Source: Burkholderia pseudomultivorans | GTDB taxonomy: Bacteria; Pseudomonadota; Gammaproteobacteria; Burkholderiales; Burkholderiaceae | Assembly (NCBI RefSeq): GCF_001718415.1 | Contig: NZ_CP013378.1 | Coordinates: 3,100,001 to 3,164,000, forward strand | Reading direction: 5' to 3' | DNA length: 64,000 nucleotides | Shown here: piece by piece, positions 1 to 9,273 of the stretch | How the letters are laid out: each line of letters starts with the position of its first letter | Numbering within the stretch: position 1 is the first letter of the stretch | Notes under the pieces: model-generated | What the model saw: the letters and a program-made list of their open reading frames with translations, nothing else | Told to the model about the DNA's origin: nothing | Database searches by the model: none | Position numbers and translations under genes: made by a program

Positions 1-1457
1 TCCTGCCCGACGAGGACCAGGGCAACTTCATGGTGATGGTGATCCGCCCGCAGGGCACGCCGCTCGCGGAAACGATGCAGAGCGTGCGCGCGGTCGAGTC
101 GGCGATCCGCCGCGACGAGCCGGCCGCCTATACGTATGCGCTCGGCGGCTTCAACCTGTACGGCGAGGGGCCGAACGGCGGGATGATCTTCGTCACGCTG
201 AAGAACTGGAAGGAGCGCAAGGCCGTGCGCGATCACGTGCAGGCGATCGTCGAGCGCGTGAATGCGCGCTTCGCGGGCACGCCGAACACGACGGTGTTCG
301 CGATGAACTCGCCGGCGCTGCCCGATCTCGGCTCGACGAGCGGGTTCGACTTCCGGCTGCAGAACCGCGGCGGCCTCGAGCATGCGGCGTTCGCCGCCGC
401 GCGCGAGCAGCTGCTCGCGGCGGGCGGCAAGGATCCCGCGCTCACCGACCTGATGTTCGCGGGCACGCAGGACGCGCCGCAGCTGAAGCTCGACATCGAT
501 CGCGCGAAGGCGTCCGCGCTCGGCGTGTCGATGGACGAGATCAACACGACGCTCGCGGTGATGTTCGGTTCCGACTATATCGGCGACTTCATGCACGGCA
601 CGCAGGTGCGGCGCGTGGTCGTGCAGGCCGACGGGCTGCACCGGCTCGATCCCGACGACGTGAAGAAGCTGCGCGTGCGCAACGCGCGCGGCGAGATGGT
701 GCCGCTCGCGGCGTTCGCGACGCTGCACTGGACGCTCGGGCCGCCGCAGCTCACGCGCTACAACGGCTATCCGTCGTTCACGATCAACGGCTCGGCCGCG
801 CCCGGCCACAGCAGCGGCGAGGCGATGGCCGCGATCGAGCGCATCGCCGCGCAGCTGCCGGCCGGCATCGGCCATGCGTGGTCGGGGCAGTCGTTCGAGG
901 AGCGGCTGTCGGGCTCGCAGGCGCCGATGCTGTTCGCGCTGTCGGTGCTGGTCGTGTTTCTCGCGCTCGCGGCGCTCTACGAGAGCTGGTCGATTCCGTT
1001 CGCGGTGATGCTGGTCGTGCCGCTCGGCGTGATCGGCGCGGTGCTCGGCGTCACGTTGCGCGGGATGCCGAACGATATCTATTTCAAGGTGGGGCTGATC
1101 GCGACGATCGGGCTGTCCGCGAAGAACGCGATCCTGATCGTCGAAGTCGCGAAGGACTTGGTCGCGCAGCGACTGTCGCTCGTCGACGCCGCGCTCGAGG
1201 CCGCGCGCCTGCGGCTGCGGCCGATCGTGATGACGTCGCTCGCGTTCGGCGTCGGCGTGCTGCCGCTCGCGTTCGCGTCGGGCGCGGCGTCCGGCGCGCA
1301 GCGGGCGATCGGCACCGGCGTGCTCGGCGGCGTGATCACCGCGACCGTATTCGCGGTGTTCCTGGTTCCGCTGTTTTTCGTGATCGTCGGCCGCCTGTTC
1401 GACGTCGGCCCGCGCCGGCGCGGCGCTGCGCAACCGACGACGATGGAGGGATCGTGA
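1..1457 (+). CDS. RND multidrug efflux transporter, inner-membrane subunit (3' part)
   Basis: Only the C-terminal 484 codons or so are present; the frame is open to the left edge (codons from base 3). The visible start carries the LPDEDQG stretch typical of HAE1 RND pumps such as AcrB, MexB and AmrB. A periplasmic porter region follows. From about base 920 there are hydrophobic helices, including a segment ending in LYESWSIPF, a family hallmark. The gene ends at a TGA that overlaps the ATG of the outer-membrane factor gene by one base, so the two are translationally coupled. The protein would use proton influx to extrude drugs through a tripartite complex. The matching periplasmic adaptor gene should lie just upstream. 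As I recall, the B. cenocepacia pump in this position is the AmrAB-like RND-3; that assignment is inference. Confidence 0.93.
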   Translation, partial: LPDEDQGNFMVMVIRPQGTPLAETMQSVRAVESAIRRDEPAAYTYALGGFNLYGEGPNGGMIFVTLKNWKERKAVRDHVQAIVERVNARFAGTPNTTVFAMNSPALPDLGSTSGFDFRLQNRGGLEHAAFAAAREQLLAAGGKDPALTDLMFAGTQDAPQLKLDIDRAKASALGVSMDEINTTLAVMFGSDYIGDFMHGTQVRRVVVQADGLHRLDPDDVKKLRVRNARGEMVPLAAFATLHWTLGPPQLTRYNGYPSFTINGSAAPGHSSGEAMAAIERIAAQLPAGIGHAWSGQSFEERLSGSQAPMLFALSVLVVFLALAALYESWSIPFAVMLVVPLGVIGAVLGVTLRGMPNDIYFKVGLIATIGLSAKNAILIVEVAKDLVAQRLSLVDAALEAARLRLRPIVMTSLAFGVGVLPLAFASGAASGAQRAIGTGVLGGVITATVFAVFLVPLFFVIVGRLFDVGPRRRGAAQPTTMEGS

Positions 1458-2923
1458 TGATGTTTCGCCTGAATGCACGCGCGGCGCAGCGCACCCCGGT
1501 CGCGCTGGCGGCCGTGCTCGTGCTCGCGGGCTGCTCGCTCGCGCCGCGCTACGAGCGCCCGGTCGCGCCGGTGCCGTCCGCGTATGCGCCCGTCGACGGC
1601 GGCGCGGCCGTCGCATCCGGGCCGTCCGGCCCGTCCGCCGATGCCGCGCTGCTCGACGACTGGCGCGCGTACTTCACCGATCCGGCGCTGCGCGCGTGGA
1701 TCGACGCGGCGCTTGCGAACAACCGCGACCTGCGGATCGCGGCGGGCCGCCTCGACGAGGCGCGCGCGCTGTACGGCGTGCAGCGCGCCGAGCGGATGCC
1801 GTCGGTCGACGCGAATCTCGGCTACGAGCGCACGCGGCAGTACGACCCGGTCGTGCGCGAAAGCGCGGTCAGCGGGCTCTATCGCGCGGGGGTCGGCATC
1901 AGTGCGTACGAGCTCGACCTGTTCGGCCGCGTGCGGAGCCTGTCCGACGCGGCGCTGGCCGAGTATTTCGCGACGGCCGAAGCGCAGCGCACGGTGCGGA
2001 TCGGCGTGATCGCCGAAGTCGCGGGCGCGTATGTGTCGGAACGCGCGCTTCACGAACAGCTCGCGCTCGCGCAGCGCACGCTCGACGCGCGCGAACGGAT
2101 CGCGGCGCTCACGCAGCGCCGCTATGCGGCCGGCACGAGCGACGCGATCGAGCTGCGTTCGGCCGAGATGCTGGTCGCATCCGCGCGCGCATCGCAGGCC
2201 GCCTTGCAGCGCGAGCATGCGCAGGCGGTGCGGGCGCTGCAACTGCTCGCGGGCGATTTCGCGCGCAACGTGCCCGGCGACGCGACGACGCTCGACGCGC
2301 TCGCGATCGCGCCCGTGGCGCCCGGTGCACCGAGCGAACTGCTCGAGCGGCGGCCCGACATCCGGCAGGCCGAGGCACGGCTCAAGGCCGCGAATGCGCA
2401 GATCGGCGCCGCGCGCGCGGCATTCTTCCCGCGCATCGCGCTGACGACCGACGTCGGTTCGGTCAGCGATGCGTTCTCGGGCCTGTTCGCGGGCGGCACG
2501 AGCGTATGGACGTTTGCACCGCGCATCACGCTGCCGCTGTTCGCGGGCGGTCGCAATCGCGCGAACCTCGACGTCGCGACCGCACGCACGCATATCGCGG
2601 TCGCCGAATACGAGAAGACCGTGCAGACCGCGTTCCGGGAAGTGGCCGACGCGTTCGCCGCACGCGACTGGATCGATCGGCAGCTCGTCGCGCAGCAGGA
2701 CGTTTACGCGGCCGACGGCGCGCGGCTGAAGCTGGCCGAGCGTCGCTACGCGGGCGGCGTCGCGACCTATCTCGAACTGCTCGATGCGCAGCGCAGCACG
2801 TACGAATCGGGCCAGGAACTGATCCGGCTCAAGCAGCTCAGGCTCGCGAACGCGATCGCGCTGTACCGCGCGCTCGGCGGCGGCTGGACGCCTGCAGCGG
2901 CGCAGGGCGCGGCCGACGCGTGA
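1457..2923 (+). CDS. RND efflux outer-membrane factor, OprM/NodT-family lipoprotein
   Basis: A 488-residue outer-membrane channel protein of the TolC/OprM class. The N-terminus has a lipoprotein signal with the lipobox LAGC near residue 25, then the SLAPRYERP region common to NodT-type factors. Two OEP repeats follow, each with long helices, and the family phrase LLERRPDIRQAEARLKAAN lies near residue 300. The length is usual for the family. The start was chosen at the ATG overlapping the pump stop (TGATG), with GGAGGG six bases upstream; a second ATG follows directly. It would form the exit duct of the tripartite pump. The gene is the last of its operon; the following 785 bases carry no clear gene. 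Confidence 0.93.
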   Translation: MMFRLNARAAQRTPVALAAVLVLAGCSLAPRYERPVAPVPSAYAPVDGGAAVASGPSGPSADAALLDDWRAYFTDPALRAWIDAALANNRDLRIAAGRLDEARALYGVQRAERMPSVDANLGYERTRQYDPVVRESAVSGLYRAGVGISAYELDLFGRVRSLSDAALAEYFATAEAQRTVRIGVIAEVAGAYVSERALHEQLALAQRTLDARERIAALTQRRYAAGTSDAIELRSAEMLVASARASQAALQREHAQAVRALQLLAGDFARNVPGDATTLDALAIAPVAPGAPSELLERRPDIRQAEARLKAANAQIGAARAAFFPRIALTTDVGSVSDAFSGLFAGGTSVWTFAPRITLPLFAGGRNRANLDVATARTHIAVAEYEKTVQTAFREVADAFAARDWIDRQLVAQQDVYAADGARLKLAERRYAGGVATYLELLDAQRSTYESGQELIRLKQLRLANAIALYRALGGGWTPAAAQGAADA

Positions 2924-3708
2924 TGCTGTCGCGCGTCGAAGCGGCGATGGGGCGGGGCGATGCGCCGTCGCTGCTTCGAGCGCCGGCATGACCGTGCGAT
3001 CGCGCCGGCGACAGCGTCGGCGCACATTCTCCATCTGACGGACCGGGGCGGCGCGGCAGCGCCGCTCTCCATCCACCTCTCATCCAGGCGACCGGCTGCG
3101 TCGCCGTCCGGCACGCACCGCGTTGCGCCCGCTTTCCTTTCCCCAGTCGATTTCATCATGCGCGGTTTTTAACGCGCCATTTGACGAATCGATTAATCCA
3201 TGTATTGAACCGAATAAGGGCGGCAAAGTGTCGCAGTAAAACGTTTGTATAGGTGTCGCAATCGTTTGCGCATTACGCCGGCTTAAAAGAAAAATACCGG
3301 TTCATTTCTTATCAGTTGAATATCGCCGGGCGGTTTGGTTGCGGCAGGACAACATTGGCGGAGTTTGACAGTATTTTGTCGTGTCGCGGCCGGATTCCTC
3401 GTCAGTCAATACTGGCAAGGCTTCGCGACCTTACTCGGAGCGTCGTTCAGAAATCTTCTTGATCTTCAATCGGTTCCGTAAATTAAAAAAGGACTGCGGA
3501 TCAAAATAAAGCCATTGCAAACCGTCGAGAAATGGTCGGTTTGAAAGATCGGCAAACCGACATTGTCATTTGCAATTTAACAATGATTTACAGAATTCTT
3601 TCAACCTTATCTCGATAATGCGGCCTCGTGTCGGACGGGAGCCAACCACACGCTGCCGTTTATGTCCGTCACGTCGTCCATCCAATCTGCAATCCTTACG
3701 GAAACGCC
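2924..3708. other. Gene-free spacer, AT-rich in its second half
   Basis: These 785 bases separate the efflux operon from the fimbrial operon. The part from about 3170 to 3640 is clearly richer in A and T than the flanking coding DNA. A possible promoter, TTGACG (3181-3186) and TATTGA (3203-3208) with a 16-base spacer, points to the right. An 8-base inverted repeat lies at 3535-3561. Short open frames (for example 3253-3462) have no recognisable product. The region probably holds the control sequences of the fimbrial genes. Confidence 0.6.
3535..3561 (+). promoter_or_regulatory. Inverted repeat in the fimbrial leader
   Basis: GTCGGTTT (3535-3542) and AAACCGAC (3554-3561) are perfect 8-base arms around an 11-base loop, about 150 bases upstream of the major pilin gene. 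No run of T follows, so it does not look like a terminator. It may be an operator or a leader hairpin; the binding protein is unknown. Confidence 0.35.
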
Positions 3709-4221
3709 ATGAAAAAAACCCTCCTGACCGCCGTCGCACTCGCCGCCCTGTCCACCTCGGCCTTCGCGGAAGGCACCGGCACGATCAACTTCACGGGCGA
3801 GATCGTTGCAGGCGCATGCGGCATCGACTCGGGCTCGGACAACCAGACCGTGAACCTCGGCAAGGTGCCGACCCACGTGTTCAAGCAGGCCGGCGACAAG
3901 TCGACGCCGACCAAATTCGACATCAAGCTGACCGACTGCGACACCAGCATCGCGCAGAACGCGTACTTCACGTTCACGGGCACGTCGAGCGCAGGTGAGC
4001 CGAAGCTGCTGGCCACGATCGGCTCGGCCACCAACGTCGGCATCCGACTGCAGGCCGCATCGGGCGAATACCTCGACAACGGCGTCGAGCAGAAGGCGCC
4101 GACCGTGCTGCAGAACGGCACGAACGTCGCCCGCTTCGCCGCGATGTACGAAGCGACCGCAGCCAGCGTGACGCCGGGTACGGCCGACGGCGTCGCGAAC
4201 TTCACGGTTCGCTACCAGTAA
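3709..4221 (+). CDS. Type 1 fimbrial major subunit (pilin)
   Basis: A 170-residue exported pilin of the FimA/PapA family. It has a Sec signal peptide ending about SAFA/EGTG (residue 20), the pilin cysteine pair at residues 37 and 77, and the C-terminal beta-zipper motif ending VANFTVRYQ with the penultimate-region tyrosine needed for chaperone recognition. The ATG at 3709 was chosen because it starts the signal peptide; an in-frame extension to 3628 would spoil it. The gene is first in a four-gene chaperone-usher operon. A strong hairpin follows and may limit read-through, so that the pilin is made in excess over the usher. Confidence 0.93.
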   Translation: MKKTLLTAVALAALSTSAFAEGTGTINFTGEIVAGACGIDSGSDNQTVNLGKVPTHVFKQAGDKSTPTKFDIKLTDCDTSIAQNAYFTFTGTSSAGEPKLLATIGSATNVGIRLQAASGEYLDNGVEQKAPTVLQNGTNVARFAAMYEATAASVTPGTADGVANFTVRYQ

Positions 4222-4231
4222 GCGTCTCGAC

Positions 4232-4275
4232 GGGAGGAGGGGTGCGCGCACCCTCCCTCCCGCTTTCTTTCCCTC
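4232..4275 (+). terminator. Hairpin between pilin and usher genes (probable attenuating terminator)
   Basis: GGGAGGAGGGGTGC and GCACCCTCCCTCCC form a stem of about 14 bases with two mismatches (4232-4261), followed by a pyrimidine-rich stretch with several T runs. Its place, just after the pilin stop and before the usher start, fits partial termination that sets the pilin-to-usher ratio. Confidence 0.55.
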
Positions 4276-4311
4276 CTGTTTTCCTTCTCCCCGGACTTTC
4301 GGTAGCACCGC

Positions 4312-6798
4312 GTGCGAATCAGACATTCCTTCCTTTGCGTCTCCGTGCTGGTCGTCGGCAGCCAGAGCCATGCGACGGAATTCAATTCGTCGTTTCTGAG
4401 CATCGACGGGGCGAGCAACGTCGACCTGTCGCAGTTCTCGCAGGCCGATTTCACGCTGCCGGGCGAGTACATGCTCGACGTGCAGGTCAACGACCTGTTC
4501 TACGGGCTGCAGTCGATCGAGTTCGTCGCACTCGACGCATCGGGCGCCGGCAAGCCGTGCCTGCGACCGGAACTGGTCGCGCAGTTCGGCCTGAAGCCGT
4601 CGCTGCTGAAGGACCTGCCGCGCTTGCAGGGCGGACGCTGCGTCGATCTCGGCGCGATCGAGGGCGCGACCGTGCGCTACCTGAAAGGCGACGGGCGACT
4701 CAAGATCACGATTCCGCAGGCCGCGCTCGAGTTCACCGACTCGACCTACCTGCCGCCGGATCGCTGGTCCGAAGGGATCCCGGGCGCGATGCTCGACTAT
4801 CGCGTGATCGCGAACACCAACCGCAACTTCGGCGCGGCCGGCGGGCAGACGAATTCGGTCCAGGCCTACGGGACGGTCGGCGCGAACTGGGACGCATGGC
4901 GGTTTCGCGGCGACTACCAGGCGCAGTCGAACGTGGGCAACACGGTGTACGCGGACCGCACGTTCCGCTTCAGCCGGCTTTACGCGTTCCGCGCGCTGCC
5001 GTCGATCCAGTCGACGGTGACGTTTGGCGACGACTATCTCAGCTCCGACATCTTCGACACGTTCGCGCTGACGGGCGTGTCGCTGCGCAGCGACGACCGC
5101 ATGCTGCCGCCTTCGCTGCGCGGCTATGCGCCGCTGATCTCGGGCGTCGCGCGCACCAACGCGACCGTGACCGTGTCGCAGGCGGGCCGCGTGCTGTACG
5201 TGACGCGCGTCTCGCCGGGCGCGTTCGCGCTGCAGAACATCAACACGAGCGTGCAGGGCACGCTCGACGTCGCGGTCGAGGAAGAGGACGGCAGCGTACA
5301 GCGCTTCCAGGTGACGACCGCGGCCGTGCCGTTCCTCGCGCGCACCGGGCAGCTCCGCTACAAGGCCGCGATCGGCAAGCCGCGCCTGTTCGGCGGCGCG
5401 GGCATCACGCCGTTCTTCGGCTTCGGCGAGGCCGCCTACGGGCTGCCGTTCGACGTCACCGTGTACGGCGGCTTCATTGCCGCGTCGGGCTATACGTCGA
5501 TCGCGCTCGGCGTCGGCCGCGACTTCGGCACGTTCGGCGCGCTGTCGGCCGACGTCACGCATGCGCGTGCCCGCCTGTGGTGGAGCGGCGCGACGCGCAA
5601 CGGCAACTCGTACCGCATCAACTATTCGAAGCACTTCGACGGGCTCGACGCCGACGTGCGCTTCTTCGGCTATCGCTTCTCCGAGCGCGAATACACGAAC
5701 TTCGCGCAGTTCTCGGGCGACCCGACCGCGTATGGCCTCGCGAACAGCAAGCAGCGCTATTCGGCGACGCTGTCCAAGCGCTTCGGCGACACCTCGACCT
5801 ATTTCTCGTACGACCAGACGACCTACTGGTCGCGCACCTCCGAGCAGCGCGTGGGCCTGACGCTGACGCGCGCGTTCTCGATCGGCGCGCTGCGCAACCT
5901 GAACGTCAGCGTGTCGGCGTTTCGCACGCAGAGCGCGGGCGCGAGCGGCAACCAGTTTTCCGTTACCGCGACGCTGCCGATCGGCGGCCGCCACATCGTC
6001 TCGTCGAACCTGACGACGGGCAACGGCAGCACCAGCGTCAACGCGGGCTACCTGTACGACGCCGCGGACGGCCGCAGCTACCAGGTCAACGCGGGTGCGA
6101 CCGACGGGCGCGCGTCGGCGAACGCGAGCTTCCGCCAGCGCACCTCCGCGTACCAGCTCACCGCGCAGGCGTCGACGGTCGCGAACGCGTATGCGGCCGC
6201 GTCGCTCGAAGTCGACGGCTCGTTCGTCGCGACGCAGTACGGCGTCGCCGCGCATGCGAACGGCAACGCGGGCGATACGCGCCTGCTGGTGTCGACCGAC
6301 GGCGTGCCCGACGTGCCGCTGTCCGGCACGCTCGCGCATACCGACTCTCGCGGCTATGCGGTCCTCGACGGCATCTCGCCGTACAACGTGTACGACGCGG
6401 CCGTCAACGTCGAGAAACTGCCGCTCGAAGTGCAGGTGACGAACCCGATCCAGCGCATGGTGCTGACCGACGGCGCGATCGGCTTCGTCAAGTTCTCCGC
6501 CGCGCGCGGCAGCAACCTGTACCTGACGCTGACCGACCCGGCCGGCAAGCCGCTGCCGTTCGGCGCATCGGTGCAGGACGCGGCGAACGGCAAGGAGCTC
6601 GGCATCGTCGGCGAGGGCGGCGCCGCCTACCTCACGCAGGTGCAGCCGAAGTCGTCGCTCGCGGTGCGCGCGGGCGAGCGCACGCTCTGCACGATCGGCA
6701 CGCTGCCGAACCAGCTCCAGCTCGAAGGCACGCCGATCCCGGTGACGTGCCAGACGCCCGGCGAGCCGCATGCAGCGGCCGCACGGGACGAACGATGA
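4312..6798 (+). CDS. Fimbrial outer-membrane usher protein (FimD/PapC family)
   Basis: An 828-residue outer-membrane usher that receives chaperone-subunit complexes and threads the growing fimbria through its pore. It has an N-terminal signal peptide ending about SQSHA, an N-terminal periplasmic domain beginning TEFNSSFLSIDG, a long beta-barrel with plug, and C-terminal domains with two cysteines (CTIGTLP and VTCQTPGE). The length is typical. The start is a GTG with no strong ribosome-binding site, which together with the upstream hairpin suggests low expression. The stop overlaps the chaperone ATG (ATGA). Confidence 0.94.
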   Translation: MRIRHSFLCVSVLVVGSQSHATEFNSSFLSIDGASNVDLSQFSQADFTLPGEYMLDVQVNDLFYGLQSIEFVALDASGAGKPCLRPELVAQFGLKPSLLKDLPRLQGGRCVDLGAIEGATVRYLKGDGRLKITIPQAALEFTDSTYLPPDRWSEGIPGAMLDYRVIANTNRNFGAAGGQTNSVQAYGTVGANWDAWRFRGDYQAQSNVGNTVYADRTFRFSRLYAFRALPSIQSTVTFGDDYLSSDIFDTFALTGVSLRSDDRMLPPSLRGYAPLISGVARTNATVTVSQAGRVLYVTRVSPGAFALQNINTSVQGTLDVAVEEEDGSVQRFQVTTAAVPFLARTGQLRYKAAIGKPRLFGGAGITPFFGFGEAAYGLPFDVTVYGGFIAASGYTSIALGVGRDFGTFGALSADVTHARARLWWSGATRNGNSYRINYSKHFDGLDADVRFFGYRFSEREYTNFAQFSGDPTAYGLANSKQRYSATLSKRFGDTSTYFSYDQTTYWSRTSEQRVGLTLTRAFSIGALRNLNVSVSAFRTQSAGASGNQFSVTATLPIGGRHIVSSNLTTGNGSTSVNAGYLYDAADGRSYQVNAGATDGRASANASFRQRTSAYQLTAQASTVANAYAAASLEVDGSFVATQYGVAAHANGNAGDTRLLVSTDGVPDVPLSGTLAHTDSRGYAVLDGISPYNVYDAAVNVEKLPLEVQVTNPIQRMVLTDGAIGFVKFSAARGSNLYLTLTDPAGKPLPFGASVQDAANGKELGIVGEGGAAYLTQVQPKSSLAVRAGERTLCTIGTLPNQLQLEGTPIPVTCQTPGEPHAAAARDER

Positions 6799-7562
6799 TT
6801 TCCACAGATCTTGCGATGAACCCTTCCTACTCCGTTTCTTTCCTGCGGCGCGCATCGTGCGTGCTCGCCACCGCCGGCGCACTGCTGGCCGGCGCCGCGC
6901 AAGCGGCGATCGTGCCGGACCGCACGCGCGTGATCTTCAACGAAGGCGAGCAGGCCGCGATCGTCACCATCACCAACAAGAGCACGACCTATCCGTATCT
7001 GGTGCAGTCGTGGCTTGAGGATGCGAACGGCAACAAGATCACGTCGCCGCTGATGGTGGTGCCGCCGCTGCAGCGCGTCGAGGCCAACGAGCGCAACGTG
7101 CTGCGGATCGCGAAGCTGCCCGGCACCGCGCTGCCGGCCGATCGCGAATCGGTGTTCTACCTGAACATCCGCGAAGTGCCGCCGAAGACCGACACGCCGA
7201 ACGCACTGCAGATCGCGCTGCATACGCAGATGAAGCTGTTCTACCGGCCGAAGGCCGTGCAGCCGGCGCGCGACGAGGACTGGACGCTGCCGATGACGCT
7301 GCGCGTCGACGCGGCCGCGCACCGGCTCGTGTTCGACAACCCGACGCCGTATCACGTGACCGTCGTCGACGTCAGCGCGGGCGCGCAGAAGACGCCGGTG
7401 CCGATGGAGCCGGTGATGGTGAGCCCGATGGCCAGGGCCGAGGTGCCGTTCAAGGCCGCGACGCCGTCGACGCTGTTCGTCACGCATATCGACGATTACG
7501 GCGGCCAGGTGGCGGTCGAGTATGCGTGCGATGCGGGCGCCTGCAGGAGCGTGAAGAAATGA
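6795..7562 (+). CDS. Periplasmic fimbrial chaperone (PapD/FimC family)
   Basis: A 255-residue two-domain immunoglobulin-fold chaperone that caps pilin subunits by donor-strand complementation. A signal peptide ends at GAAQA, followed by the family start IVPDRTRVIFNEGE with the conserved arginine. The N-terminal domain includes a YPYLVQSW segment and the G1-type stretch FYLNIREVPP. The conserved phrase LQIALHTQMKLFYRP closes domain 1, and domain 2 follows. The ATG at 6795 overlaps the usher stop by four bases; an internal ATG at 6816 gives an equally good signal peptide and is an alternative start. The end overlaps the adhesin ATG. Confidence 0.93.
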   Translation: MISTDLAMNPSYSVSFLRRASCVLATAGALLAGAAQAAIVPDRTRVIFNEGEQAAIVTITNKSTTYPYLVQSWLEDANGNKITSPLMVVPPLQRVEANERNVLRIAKLPGTALPADRESVFYLNIREVPPKTDTPNALQIALHTQMKLFYRPKAVQPARDEDWTLPMTLRVDAAAHRLVFDNPTPYHVTVVDVSAGAQKTPVPMEPVMVSPMARAEVPFKAATPSTLFVTHIDDYGGQVAVEYACDAGACRSVKK

Positions 7563-8590
7563 GCGGCGTCCGCTTCAACCCGGGGGCGATCCGCCTGCCG
7601 GCATGGCTCGGGTGGTGCGCATTCGTGTTCTGCCTGATGCTGGCGCAGCCGGCTTGGGCCGTGCGCTGTGTCGCGAACGGCGGCGGCACGCTGCTGACCG
7701 AGTCGATCGGCAACGTCGCGTCGTATCCGACCGATGCGCCGGACGGCTACGTGATCTGGGTGTCGCCGCCGCGCACGACGACGGGATACTGCTACAAGGA
7801 TCTCGGCGGCGACATGAAGACGTTCGGCGAATGGATCTACTTCTATGCGAACCCCGAGCAGCAGAATCCGGCCGCATGGGGGCTCGAGATCGGCATCCGC
7901 TACCTCGGACAGGACTACTTCGGCCGCAGCAGCCAGCCGGGCGACGGCGTGCAGACGAAGACGTACGTCGAGCCGTGCACGCTGAGCGATGCCGCCGTGA
8001 AGGCCGGGCGCTGCGAGAAGTTTCCGTTGAGCATCACCTACCAGGTGGTGGTGCGCAAGCGCGGCAACTGGGTGCGGCCGCCGTCGGACATCTATGCGGT
8101 GTTCCAGTTCGACGGCAAGGGCGGCCTGAACTACATCAACCCGAGTTTTCGCTACAAGCTGAGCGGCCTGCAGAATCTCAAGCCGACGCCGTGCATCGTC
8201 GACGTGAAGGTCACGCCCGAACCGGGCGTCGTGAAGTTCGGCCAGATCCAGGCGACCGGCAACGGCTTTTCGCCGACGGTGCCGCGCAAGCCGTTCAGCG
8301 TCGCGCTGACCAAGCAGTGCAACGTGGCGGTGCGCGTGGACGGCTACTTCGAAACCGCGCAGACGGTGCGCAACGGGCTGCTGGTGCCGGAAGCGAACAG
8401 CAATTTCGGGATCGGCATCGAAGACCGCAGCGGCAAGGCGATTCCGTTCAACGAGCAGTTCGTGCTCGCGCAGATGCCGGGCAACGTCAACTATCAGAGC
8501 GTGACGCTCGATGCGGTGCTGAAGTCGTTCGGACCACCGAAGATCGGTCCGTTCAACGGCACGGCGACGATCCGGCTGTTCATCTACTGA
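7559..8590 (+). CDS. Fimbrial tip adhesin (two-domain pilin-like protein)
   Basis: A 343-residue exported protein: signal peptide ending about AQPAWA, an N-terminal region of about 200 residues with several cysteines (probable receptor-binding domain), and a C-terminal pilin domain beginning about CIVDVKVTPEPG and ending TATIRLFIY, the chaperone-binding beta strand. The two-domain form and last position in the operon fit a tip adhesin. The receptor cannot be told from the sequence. The start overlaps the chaperone stop (ATGA). Confidence 0.88.
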   Translation: MSGVRFNPGAIRLPAWLGWCAFVFCLMLAQPAWAVRCVANGGGTLLTESIGNVASYPTDAPDGYVIWVSPPRTTTGYCYKDLGGDMKTFGEWIYFYANPEQQNPAAWGLEIGIRYLGQDYFGRSSQPGDGVQTKTYVEPCTLSDAAVKAGRCEKFPLSITYQVVVRKRGNWVRPPSDIYAVFQFDGKGGLNYINPSFRYKLSGLQNLKPTPCIVDVKVTPEPGVVKFGQIQATGNGFSPTVPRKPFSVALTKQCNVAVRVDGYFETAQTVRNGLLVPEANSNFGIGIEDRSGKAIPFNEQFVLAQMPGNVNYQSVTLDAVLKSFGPPKIGPFNGTATIRLFIY

Positions 8591-8619
8591 TTCGCATGCG
8601 GCTTCGCGCCGCGCGTGGA

Positions 8620-9270
8620 ATCGGGATAGGGGCGGTCAGTTAACCTGACCGATCCCCTCCCACACCACCCGGCATGCGGGTCCGCACCGGGCGGTTGGAA
8701 TGGTTGAGGTTGCCGGGCTTGTGTTGCTCCCGACCCGACACCCAGGTTCGCTGTTGTCTGCTTCACCGAAACTGATTCCTCGCTGCCTGGGCCTGTCGGG
8801 CTTCACCCTATCCACCGTTCGGCGAGCTTCACTTACGCGAACATCTGAGGCTATTCACTTCCGAGAACCAGAGGGCTTGCCCTCCCATTCCTTCGGCCCT
8901 TCGCTGGCAGCTTTAGCCTTCCCGGCCACACCACCTCACTACTACGGCCTCTGCTGACTTCTCGCTCCGGTCTGCACCGTCGCCCTTTCAGGCACAAGGC
9001 GAGATCTCCCCAGGTAAGAACGCACTCCTTCATCGCACAACCGCCGTATTTACGCCGCTTCGCTTTGGTCACGAGAGCTTTGCGGTTTGTTGCCCGCTCG
9101 CCCTGCTCGGCAGCGCCTTCTATACGGTTCTTGTCCATCGGCTCGCGATTTACGCTCCACGCTTCCTCCCCACACTCGGTCGCCCTCATGCAGTTGCGCT
9201 TCACTTCATTCGCCATGACCAGCTTATGGCGGGACTTTCACCCGCAGGAGTGCGCCCATGCTGGGCGCAC
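8620..9270 (-). mobile_element. ORF-less group II intron
   Basis: Read on the minus strand, the element opens with GTGCGCCCAGCATGGGCGCA, the group II 5' consensus GUGYG with the first domain I helices, soon followed by GGTGAAAGTCCCG. Near its other end is a 32-base hairpin with the sequence character of domain V (8664-8695). After it comes a domain VI-like hairpin and a pyrimidine-rich end CCCTATCCCGAT at 8620. Only about 651 bases separate the ends, and no reverse transcriptase is encoded; a 121-codon open frame inside (8851-9216) is intron RNA read as protein. The exact 3' end may be off by a few bases. It sits three bases after the T run of a terminator, the kind of site favoured by class C introns. 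Confidence 0.75.
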
Positions 9271-9273
9271 AAC

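Noticed and set aside
878..1456. In-frame N-terminal extension of the outer-membrane factor
   Set aside because: It runs antiphase through the pump gene; the lipoprotein signal begins at 1457.
3253..3462. 69-codon open frame in the AT-rich spacer
   Set aside because: GTG start without a ribosome-binding site, no signal peptide or known motif, and located in a probable control region.
3607..6882. Very long minus-strand open frame across the fimbrial genes
   Set aside because: Arginine-rich shadow of high-GC coding DNA on the other strand; the plus strand has clear pilin, usher and chaperone motifs.
8851..9216. 121-codon minus-strand open frame, sometimes annotated as a protein
   Set aside because: It lies inside the group II intron RNA, begins in domain I sequence and has no protein-like domain; it is read-through of structured RNA.
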